This document shows, in pieces, positions 55,241 through 64,000 of a stretch of 64,000 bases of DNA. Both the position numbers and the translations under genes were made by a program. How positions within the stretch are numbered: the stretch's first letter is position 1; each line of letters opens with the position of its first letter. This stretch comes from Siphlonurus alternatus (lineage: Eukaryota > Arthropoda > Insecta > Ephemeroptera > Siphlonuridae): contig OX463778.1 in the NCBI GenBank assembly GCA_949825025.1, positions 3,920,501-3,984,500 of the forward strand, given 5' to 3'. The notes under the pieces were generated by a model. It had not been told where the DNA came from. It searched no databases and saw only the letters and a program-made list of their open reading frames with translations.

Positions 55241-56711
55241 AAAGTAGGGTTTTCGAGACAGTAATGTTAAATAAAGATGGCAAAAAAGCACTAAACTTAA
55301 TTTTAACTTTCAGACAGACGAATGTTTCAAAATCACAAAATCTGTTATATATATGCGACGTTTTCCGCGTCACCCCTGTAGCTAAAGAGGTGGTTACATG
55401 AGGCGGCTAATGCTCGCTCCGAGTGAGTTCGTAGCAGCAATAAAATTCACGTGTGTGTTTTTTTAATTGACATACTCCCCTTCATAATTATTTCCCCGGA
55501 CATTTTTGAGATTTATTTTAAGTGCCATGTAAAAGTACATACAAGTATAATTAATGTGCAGGCAAAAATGTGCAGTAAATTTCACCTTGTTGCAGTCCGG
55601 CGGGAAATCAGCATTATCATTTTTATATAAAAAAGAAATATCAACATTGAGGGGAAAGAACGTAATGGCATGCGCAAGTTATGTAACTAACTTTCATGGC
55701 CGTGGAGTTAGGCTTAGAATTTCAACAAAAGAATGCGCATGTGTTTTAAATTATCATTAATAATAATTATAAAATATAATGACTAAATTATAAAAATGTT
55801 TACAAAATGTTAATTTTTTTTTCTCATTTCCAAAAGGAGAGAACGATTATTTTTTTCTATACGTTCAGTATATTTTGGCAAGTTACTTATTATTAATTTT
55901 ATAATTAAATGATTATATAATAATATTAACTCACATTGTCTTTAAAAAGAGTTTTTTCGCGCTTATAGGTATAATATTTCACAATTAACTTCTACATAGT
56001 CAACTTTCTCAGTTCAATTTGTAAAAAAGTGTTTTCGAGGAAGTTGGGTCTAACTTCACTTCTCCCCTGTCGCGGCTGATTGGCTTATTTCAGCTCAGAA
56101 GCTGTCAGATTTCATCCTTACAACAACTTCCTTTCCGTCTGAAATCAACCCAGTCCTTTCATTTGCAATCACATCCCCGAGGCGACAATTGTCCCGTTGT
56201 ATGCACATAGCTCCTTTTGCTCCCCATTTTCATTATATTGAAGTAGATAGGTCCGAAGACATTTTTTGTGAATTGACTCACGTAGGCACGTCACGACACA
56301 CGTATTTGAGTCCGAACTTTACACAGAAATGTCCCATGTTTGGACCTCTTATATCTTCTTAAATAAAAAGGCGTGCTGGAACCTGTTACATCATTTCCCT
56401 GTGCCGCTCCTGAAATCTTTCCTGTCTTCCTTTAATCCTTATTTTCCATTCTTCAAATTAATACCTACCTTTTAAATCTATTATTTCCTTTATTTCAATC
56501 TAAAAAACCATCTCCCCATCCAGGCAGTGGTACAATCCTCTCATTTTCACTCGCCCTCTCGGTGACGGACTGAAGAGTAGCCATTACGACCGTTTGTCAC
56601 CTTCACAATCGTCCTTCCGCAAGGAACACTTTTCCCAGTACCTTCACCGCTTCTTTCTCACTAGATTGCACGTGTTAGCAACGTAGGATAATAAAAAATA
56701 ATGCGGTCAAG
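55241..56711. other. Receptor intron 6, unassigned part
   Basis: AT-rich to moderate composition. No exon or mobile element border is recognised. Confidence 0.4.
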
Positions 56712-57128
56712 TTAAGGGCATTGGGTGTAGCACCGGTAGTTGGCAACACTGACGTATCTTCACCATGTTAATTTTTGATCATTGCTCCTCGGAGTAATTT
56801 TTATGCTAGAGCCAAGCTGATTGCTGTAGTATCAAGATAATTAGTAGCCCAAGTGCACAATTTGGCTAAATAAAGCCTGATTTAAAGAAAAGTATTTTCT
56901 AGTAATTTTTTAAATTTATATGCATTTTTCTAAAATATAAAAAAATACTTTTCTATAAATCAGGCTTTATTTAGCCAAATTGTGCACTTGGGCTACTAAT
57001 TATCTTGATACTACAGCAATCAGCTTAGCTCTAGCATAAAAATTACTCCGAGGAGCAATGATCAAAAATTAACATGGTGAAGATACGTCAGTGTTGCCAA
57101 CTACCGGTGCTACACCCAATGCCCTTAA
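56712..57128. mobile_element. Near-perfect 417-bp palindrome with TTAA ends
   Basis: TTAAGGGCATTGGGTGTAGC at the left and GCTACACCCAATGCCCTTAA at the right, with pairing continuing to a centre near 56922. Terminal TTAA is compatible with a TTAA-targeting MITE. So little divergence between the arms implies youth or gene conversion. Confidence 0.92.
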
Positions 57129-57192
57129 GTGTATATACGCGCGCACAGTTTCGCTTCCTATCGCATGCGATCGTAAGTCTTTCATTTCAAGA

Positions 57193-57590
57193 TTTTGACT
57201 TTTTTTTTTTTTTTCACAAGGATTCACTCTTAAGAGCTTACAGCTCGCGGCGGGGTAACGGATAGGGATAAGGTAGGGAAAGGATGGCGGCCACCACGGT
57301 CTGTTACGCGTCCCAGCATTCGCTGAGGTGAGACAGAAGGAACTGTGGAAAACCTCAGTCAGGACGGACACCTCTACTTTTTATCAATGGACCAAAGTGA
57401 TGTCCAAATCCTAGGGAACCACACACACAAGTGCATCACTGTACTGGGTGGAAAGAGAGACGAATTTACCTCAGAGAGGGAGCAGCGTAATTTTTACTTG
57501 AAACGGTCACCCATCCAAGTACTAACCACGCTCGACGTAGCCTGACTTCGGTGATCTAACGTTGGTCAATGCACTGCGCCACGACGAAGT
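57193..57590 (-). mobile_element. 5S rRNA-headed SINE, type A, full length, minus strand
   Basis: A T-run, then ACAAGGATTCACTCTTAAGA, the body (GGAACTGTGGAAAACCTCAG) and the complete head complement to CACTGCGCCACGACG. It lies within receptor intron 6. Confidence 0.9.
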
Positions 57591-58105
57591 CATACAATAC
57601 GTACAGTCAGTGTGCAGCCCACCTTACATCCCGAGACCAACTTAATTAACTGCGAGACTCAACATCGATCTTCCTACTACCTCGCTGTACCACATGTAAC
57701 CAAGGAGCAAAAGGAGCCATGTCAACGGACAATTTTTGTGTAAAATTGTGTACAACGCTGCTTGAGATTTCCAAAGCTTAATAACGTGACCCTTGCAATT
57801 ATTAATTAATATTAAGTGAGATTGACGGGGCACATATCGTCAGGCTCTCTCACAAATCACTGATCGTGTGAATCGTGATCGGGTGAATTCGTTTTTTCAC
57901 TAAGAATAAGATTTTTTTATTGAAAATTCCTTTATGGAACTTCGATTGAAAATGAAAAATACAGCTAGTGAACAATGCAGGATTTAGATTTTTTACTTGA
58001 TTCATAACCGAGAAAAGTTAAAAAAACACTTGGCTTCATTTTCAAGTGGGACTTTAACGACACAAATGAGCATCGCGAGGCGCACTAATTTGAAGCCTCT
58101 ATACA

Positions 58106-58215
58106 TGACTGCTTAGTCCACAGACCCGAAATCAATAAATATCAATATATTCAATTCTTCTCAATGACTGCTTGGTCCACAGACCCAAAGTCAATAAATA
58201 TCAATTCAATTGTTC
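58106..58215. repeat. Direct duplication, unit about 57 bp
   Basis: TGACTGCTTAGTCCACAGAC ... CAATAAATATCAAT occurs at about 58108 and again at about 58165 (TGCTTGGTCCACAGACCC). Confidence 0.8.
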
Positions 58216-58681
58216 TCGATGATAAAAATGACAAATGGGGACGGGCGATATGATTTCTTTATTCTTTTATTGCAAATTTGTGTATTTGCGAGGATTTCGA
58301 ATTGAAAATTTTTTCAGATTTTTTGGACCTTGAAATGGAGAGGGAAAGACGCTGTGACGTCATTGTCATGCAACATCTTTGCTTGTGTTAACTATGTACA
58401 AGACTATGACGTCACAGTGTTTCGTAGCAGAGGGTGTTGGAAGGTTTAAAACCTCTGAAAACTTATTGACGAACAACTCCAGGCCCTCTATCCAATTCAT
58501 GAAGGAACCTTCACTTCTGCGTGCATTTTCAAATGGAAAGTTTCGCCCCATGCCAAATTGTTATAGCAAATATCACGAGCCGGGGGGATGCCAGAAATGA
58601 CCCGACAAAAATAAAATAATTGCAATTTTTAACTTTACTGCTAAATTTGATTTGATTCACAACAAGTTGTGAGTAAAGGTT

Positions 58682-58922
58682 CACTCTTAAAAAAATTTGT
58701 CTGAATTTTGACATCTTATAATCAGTATATTTTTAACGCCTTAAATCATGATTTTTCAGGTGTTTCGTAGTCAATATTCAGTAGTCAGCATATACTGTCA
58801 GTATATAGCTTATACTGACTACTGAAAATGCGCAACGAAACACCTGAAAAAAGCATGATTTAAGGCGTTAAAAATGCACTGATTATAAGATGTCAAAATT
58901 CAGACAAATTTTTTTAAGAGTG
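58682..58922. mobile_element. Palindromic MITE (CACTCTTAAAAAAATTTGTC)
   Basis: CACTCTTAAAAAAATTTGTC and GACAAATTTTTTTAAGAGTG pair. Arms run through TTAACGCCTTAAATCATG and TTTCAGGTGTTTCGT to a centre near 58800. A smaller relative is at 60718-60845. Confidence 0.9.
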
Positions 58923-59002
58923 AATTGTACTGTATTATAATTATAATTTAAATAGCATTGATTACTTGATTGAGCTAGGCTGAAGAATTAGCCTAAAAAT
59001 TA

Positions 59003-59338
59003 AACAACCTGCATGAAAAAATTTTATTGCAGAAATGAATAGAGGGTACCAACTTATGCTACTCTGAAATTTTTCAGATTTCTTTTTATAGTCGCAGAAC
59101 TAATATTTTTAAATAATTATTGAATGTGCAGCCACGCCCCCTGGAGGTGTCAATAGGCGTCTATATTCCCTATCCTTTTTATTAAAGATCCATCAGTGGG
59201 GCCAAAATAACTTATGGAACTTTCAATAATTATTTAAAAATAGTTCCGGGACTAAAAAAAAATCTAAAAAAGTTCAGCGTAGCATAATTTGGTACCCTCT
59301 ATTCATTTCTGCAATAAAAATTTTCATGCAGGTTGTTC
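59003..59338. mobile_element. Palindromic MITE, family P2, intact, ending at the tail-exon acceptor
   Basis: AACAACCTGCATGAAAAAAT and TTTTCATGCAGGTTGTT pair, with TTGCAGAAATGAATAGAGGG and its mirror inside. The right end stops 20 bp before the candidate tail exon. Confidence 0.9.
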
Positions 59339-59358
59339 ATTGTTTGTCGTGTGTGCAG

Positions 59359-59484
59359 AAGTACCAACATGGCGGGGACGTAGTGTGCCTCGTGCGGTGG
59401 AGACGAGCTGCGCGGGACGTGGACGTGGCGCGACGTGGCGGCGTACGGCGGCGGACCGAGGATTTGACCCCTGGGACCACTTGA
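59359..59484 (+). CDS. AKHR: Candidate AKH / ACP receptor tail exon (cytoplasmic C-terminus)
   Basis: A GC-rich island after TTTGTCGTGTGTGCAG. In the phase required by exon 6 (phase 0) it reads KYQHGGDVVCLVRWRRAARD and on through an arginine-rich stretch to TGA, 41 codons. C322 could be a palmitoylation site. Supporting points are correct phase, acceptor, GC-rich composition like the other exons, and a plausible total of 353 residues. Against it: a 6.8-kb intron and a tail that is not conserved enough to recognise. A different downstream exon outside the window is possible. The next AATAAA on this strand is near 60382. Confidence 0.45.
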   Translation, partial: KYQHGGDVVCLVRWRRAARDVDVARRGGVRRRTEDLTPGTT

Positions 59485-59627
59485 CCCCTTGTTCCTCCGC
59501 CACCAAACTGTAGGGAACTCAGTGAGACCCAAGAACTCTGCACCAAGAGGACGGGTTAACCGGTCGCTGACGCGACGCCATGTCGGAACCCAGATGCGTC
59601 ACACCGCGGGCTTTTCATGCGCATTTT

Positions 59628-59872
59628 AATCAAGGATTTTCTATACTATGGATAGGTGGGGGCACTATCGTCAGTGAGGCAAGGTCGTGAGGAGGAAGTG
59701 GGTGGTGGTTACAATAGAATGTCCGCCATCTTACCATGGCCTGTGAAGTCAAAGCAATACAAAATATTGCACTCGGCGGCCATGATACCATGGCCTTTTG
59801 CCTCAGTAGCTATAATGCTATTGGTATAGACGTAGCCTATCCATATAGTGTAGAAAATCCTTGATTTTAATT
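59628..59872. mobile_element. Inverted-repeat MITE (AATCAAGGATTTTCTATACT)
   Basis: AATCAAGGATTTTCTATACT ... GGATAGG pairs with CCTATCCATATAGTGTAGAA-AATCCTTGATT. The interior GAGGAAGTGGGTGGTGGT resembles part of the 38582-38877 element. Confidence 0.85.
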
Positions 59873-59936
59873 GACTACAGGGACCTCCGTGACATATGGC
59901 CAGGGATTTGATCAGAATTTCGCTGTTTCTGAGAGT

Positions 59937-60052
59937 AGCGGCGCTGCTAAACGTACAGCACGGCCCGTTTCTCGCTGGCTGCGTGCGCAATTTCAGCCAG
60001 CAAGAACCGGGCCGTGCCAAGCCGTGCTGTATATACGTTTAGCAGTGCCGCT
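59937..60052. mobile_element. Short inverted-repeat element
   Basis: AGCGGCGCTGCTAAACGTAC ... AGCACGGCCCG pairs with CGGGCCGTGCC ... GTATATACGTTTAGCAGTGC-CGCT. Centre near 59990 (GCTGGCTG / CAGCCAGC). Confidence 0.8.
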
Positions 60053-60484
60053 GAATCTTTAACATCTGGTTAAATCGGTAGCTACACCTGCATGTATAAA
60101 ACTGTGTGTATCGCTCGGGAACTTTCCTCTAAAAATTCTTGTAGTATTAAGGCAGGCGCGGATTCAAGGGGGGGGGGGGGGAGCGATGGGGGCGATGATC
60201 GCCCCCTCCAAAAAGTCCCAAAATACATTGAAGGTGTTACCACCCCCACCCATTTGCTGTTTTAATTTTCAGAGAGAGAGAGAGAGTCACGTGACCCTCA
60301 AATTAATGCCGCCGGTCTAATTGTTGTGTATGTGTAAATATATGTAATTGTATAATTATATATGATGTTTTCATGTCAGCTAATAAATCGTGTCTTTGCT
60401 CAATTCTTCTTTCATTTCCTTTTTATTTTCTGTAACTTCTGACCGAAAAGTTTGCAAGCAGGGAGCGTTGTCTTTTTAACGGGA

Positions 60485-60715
60485 TCCGAATCTCGCATCC
60501 TTTTAAAAAAAAGGGGGGGAGATCTCTAAAACGGGATCCAGATCCCCTTCCAAAAAAAGGGGATCACAAGCGGATCCATAAACGGGATCCGGATCCAGGA
60601 AGTCATAAGAAAAAGTTCAAAATACTCAAATTAAGTACTTTTTTCATGTTTTTTCACCAATTTAATTTTCTTAAAGGCGGATCTGGATTTTCTGGATCCC
60701 CCCTTTTTTTCAGTA
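60485..60715. repeat. GGATCC-rich degenerate repeat
   Basis: GGATCC or GGATCT recurs at least eight times, with G-runs and AAAAAA spacers. Function unknown. Confidence 0.6.
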
Positions 60716-60717
60716 CA

Positions 60718-60845
60718 TTTCTAACACCTTAACAAGATTTTTCAGGTGTTTCGTAATGTATTTTCAGTGGTCTGACTACAACTGAAAAACCTGACAAAAT
60801 ACCTAAAAAATCACGATAATTTAAGGTGTTAGAAATGTACTGAAT
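60718..60845. mobile_element. Short palindromic MITE
   Basis: AGTACATTTCTAACACCTTA and TAAGGTGTTAGAAATGTACT pair, with the internal TTTCAGGTGTTTCGTAATG shared with 58682-58922. Confidence 0.8.
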
Positions 60846-62636
60846 TCAGCAAATTGAAAACTTTGAGCAAAGTTACCTTCGATTATAAACCGAAGTAACA
60901 CGAAAATCAGAAAACTAATTTCACTCAATATTTCGGCTTAGTCATTGTATGGTGCCGAACCAAAGCTGTTTCTTGTTTTTGTACACTTATATTAGAATTT
61001 GTTGGCTGATGGAATTTTTTTCCGACTTCCTTTCAGTATAATTCTATAGTTCGCCTGAATTAGTGATCTTGGTTTTCCAGGCGTTTTCATGCACTGACAA
61101 AATGAATGTGCTGAAATTTAATGGAGAAATTGAGCGAAACAAACTGGCAGATTATTGGTTTCTGTTCAAATTTGTAATGAATTCGTCAGCAAAATTTATT
61201 ACTATTCTTAATTGATGTAGATGCTTTGATAATTTTATTCAATTTTAAATAGTGAGACTATTGAAACATCAACTAAAATTAATGAAGGTGATTGAATTTA
61301 TATTTTATTCTCAGCATAAAAAATCACTGTCATCGAAAGTTGTGCAGGCTTCATTTTTTCAGAAAGGAGTAACTCGGGGTAAAATAAATAACACACATTC
61401 TTTTTCCATGTTAATTTTATTTGTTTATCTCGAATCTAGGAGGCAGCATGTCCGGACATGTGACCACAATTAGGACATTAGTCAGGACATTTGGTGGCCC
61501 CAACCATTACATACATATAATTGGTCACTGCTCAAACAATACATAATTCCATTAACCCTAGCATTACGACGCTTTACCGGGGGGGAGGGGGGGTGTTGCA
61601 ACGATCACCCGCTATTTAAATTAAATGTTAAAAAAATTTAAGTTTTTTCTCACTATTGTTTTGCGGAATACATTATATACTTGTTGGTTAACTAGGGATT
61701 ACAAATCTTTTCAGATTTTTTGGAGCGCACTTTTTTCCTCTTTAAAAGCGTTGTTGATCTTCTTGAACCCTGATTTGTTAATGCTGGAGTTAAAACGGCA
61801 GCAAATCTGTGTTATGAATTACCACTTTAGCTGTGTTGGCCCAAACATTGTATTGACGCTGGGCTGCATTTTAAAAACAGGAGATGGCTCGCGTGGAGCA
61901 TCTCAAATTTGCAGTCAGTTTACCCAGAAGGACGAGCCAACTGACGCCAAACCCGAGTTGAAATAAATTTCATCTTTCATCCGCTCCTCTCGTCTAATTT
62001 CCTCTTAGTTTGCACCATTTTAGAGGAAAAAGAAGAGAAAAAGACAAGATTATGTTTGTATTTTTTCCCTCTCGTTGAGCAGAAAATGTTAGAAATATTG
62101 CCTTCATTTTATCCTAGATGTGTTTTTGATGCAAAAAGATTAGGTTTAGACGTGTAAGGGATGAGTTGAAGACGTGATTTGTCAACTAGGGAAGTTGTTC
62201 GTGAACAAATATTGTTGGTCCCAGCGAAGAGAACAACATGTCCGGGCCTGCAAAGTTTCGTGACCTCATATGAAATTCAATTTGCATGTAAATGGCCGTT
62301 CTGAATATTTGAACATGGCCGGTAGACAACGTTGTACATATGCTCAGAAACTTCTCGGTCTTGCGGACCGTAGGAGATTCGTTAATTATTTTACACGCCC
62401 CTCAAGGCGTTAATTCTCCTCGGATACTAGCTCAGGAATATTATCAAAAATCCCTAATGTTGACCCGGAAAAAAATAGTGGAAAGCTGAATTTTTCAGAA
62501 TCTACTATTGTCTACAAAATATGAGTTTGACCACCCTGTACCTAGTGTGCATTCGCCGCCATCTTGGAGGAAAGTTGGACGCGAGGTATACCTCCACTAT
62601 TAAATTTTTATGAAAAGTTCTATTCAAGTTATTAAC
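60846..62636. other. Unassigned region
   Basis: No convincing exon. The 113-codon frame at 61625-61966 lacks splice borders, codon bias and recognisable motifs. Confidence 0.4.
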
Positions 62637-63374
62637 ATGAAAAAAACGAATAAAATTACCATAAGATATTATTCATTGACATCAATAAAAATTTAATCTT
62701 TTATAACAATAAAACATTGTAAAATAAATTATTGAAGAAAAAGAAGTGATTTCATTTTATACGAAATTACATTTCACGCCAAAAGTAAGAGTTTTAAAGA
62801 AAAGCATGTTATTATAAACGTGCACTCACATATTCATCTTTAATTTGACGCATGTTTGATTACAATAAGACTAGCCAAAGATGAAATATTTCGGTTCTTA
62901 TGCGCCAAAACGTGGTACTCAGCGCGCCCGCCGCATCATGTACTATAATATCATAATATGCACGCTTAGCGCTTATATTAGCATAGGAGAAGCGCGCTAT
63001 TGAAGCCGGCTGCGTATATGCATATAAATATAATATATAATGGTATATGCTAAGCGCGCATGCGACGGGTGCGCTGAGTTATACCACGTTTCGGCGCATA
63101 AGAACCAAGATATTTCAGCTTTGGCTAGTCTTATTGTAATCAAACATTGCATGCGTCAAATTAAAGATGAATATGTGAGTGCAAGTTTATAATAACATGC
63201 TTCTCTTTAAAACTCTTGCTTTTGGCGTGAAATGTAATTTCGTATCAAATGAAATCACTTCTTTTTCTTCAATAATTTATTTTACAATGTTTTACTGTTG
63301 TAAAAGATTAAAATTTTATTGATGTCAATGAATAATATCTTATGGTAATTTTATTCGTTTTTTTTTTTTTCATG
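62637..63374. mobile_element. Long (~740 bp) palindrome
   Basis: CATGAAAAAAACGAATAAAA at the left and TTTTATTCG-T(n)-CATG at the right pair. The arms are >90% complementary by eye for over 280 bp each (for example GACTAGCCAAAGATGAAATA against TATTTCAGCTTTGGCTAGTC). The loop has GCGCTTAGCGC-type motifs. Confidence 0.9.
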
Positions 63375-64000
63375 CAGTGGCGTAGCCAGGAGTTGTCCAA
63401 GGGGGGGGGGGGATCTTGAAGATAAATCTGAGAACAGGTCACTGGGGGGTTTGGGGGGCGTAGCCCCCCAATAGCCCGCCGCAAGCGCGATCTTTTTTAA
63501 GGACACGCTCCTTTTTTAGGGTAAAATTATGAAAAAATACTATTATAGAGAATATAATATGGCCTGATGCTATATTTTTAAATTTTTATATTTTTTGCAC
63601 CCCATTTTTTTAATTTCTTTTCAATATTATATTATACGTGCACTAACGTAATAAATAAAGCTTTGAGTAAATAATTTTAGTTAAATCAAGTAATTCATCT
63701 AATAACCACTTTTATATTATTTTTAATAGTTTCATGGTGCGTGATTTTTTTGAAAGAGGGACGTGGACTATAATTTTATTCGATGAAAAGTTGCAGCAAA
63801 TTTTTTATATTTGTAAATTGTAAATTATGTAGTTAAAGTACTAGTAAACCCGGATTAACATGTGTTGTATTTTTCTTTTAATGACAGTCTATAGCAAGGC
63901 CCAATTTTAGATTTAAAACATGTGTCACATTTCATTGGTAATTTTAATTATTGTTTAAAAGTACGGGGGTCTGACGACAAAGGGCCACAAGGCTCCTCTA
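63375..64000. mobile_element. Element with CAGTGGCGTAGCCAGG end, copy 2, cut by window end
   Basis: CAGTGGCGTAGCCAGGAGTT then GTCCAAGGGG. The interior GTGCACTAACGTAATAAATA and AAGCTTTGAGTAAATAATTT matches 37345-37975. It abuts the long palindrome. The right end is outside the window. Confidence 0.65.

Noticed and set aside
59299..59546. Minus-strand open frames over the candidate tail exon
   Set aside because: Antisense shadows of GC-rich sequence; the plus strand has the acceptor and the phase expected from exon 6.
61625..61966. 113-codon open frame
   Set aside because: AT-rich codons, no motif, no splice borders and no conserved pattern.

Overview
This window looks like animal, probably arthropod (insect-like), nuclear DNA. 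It is AT-rich and dominated by small non-autonomous transposons, SINEs, non-LTR retrotransposon stubs and microsatellites. A few short GC-rich exons with clean GT-AG borders stand out against that background. There are no operons, and the raw open frames are mostly repeat sequence.

One gene is read with confidence. A rhodopsin-family receptor of the adipokinetic hormone (AKH) / ACP receptor group lies on the + strand from about 46.2 to 59.5 kb. Six exons (46198-46401, 48681-48829, 49357-49462, 50708-50915, 51578-51707, 52429-52567) join in phase to give 312 residues covering all seven membrane segments. A candidate tail exon (59359-59484) would bring the protein to 353 residues. AKH receptors are known to couple neuropeptide hormone to mobilisation of fat-body energy stores. 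A CCAAT-rich, GC-rich patch at 44.2 kb is a possible promoter. A second, unidentified gene ends on the - strand at 3816-4218, where a terminal exon encodes a C-terminal membrane anchor.

Layout: 1-0.5 kb tandem repeat; 0.6-3.8 kb SINE and non-LTR debris; 3.8-4.2 kb terminal exon of the unknown gene; 4.3-20 kb mixed MITEs, microsatellites, SINEs and non-LTR fragments; 20.6-22.6 kb a Foldback-like giant inverted repeat with subrepeated arms; 23-44 kb palindromic MITEs, SINEs and non-LTR ends; 44-60 kb the receptor gene with every intron loaded with mobile elements; 60-64 kb further palindromes.

The most unusual structure is intron 5 of the receptor. Its donor, with the adjoining exon edge, is present three times in tandem. 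Its acceptor, with the first ~22 bases of exon 6, is present eleven times in a 32-bp minisatellite. Other notable points are: a SINE system in which two 5S-rRNA-headed types and a tRNA-headed type share one ~75-bp body; a 338-bp TTAA-flanked MITE found twice, both times inside a SINE; and strong over-representation of the CRE palindrome TGACGTCA across unrelated MITE families. All family names rest on reading by eye; no database was searched.
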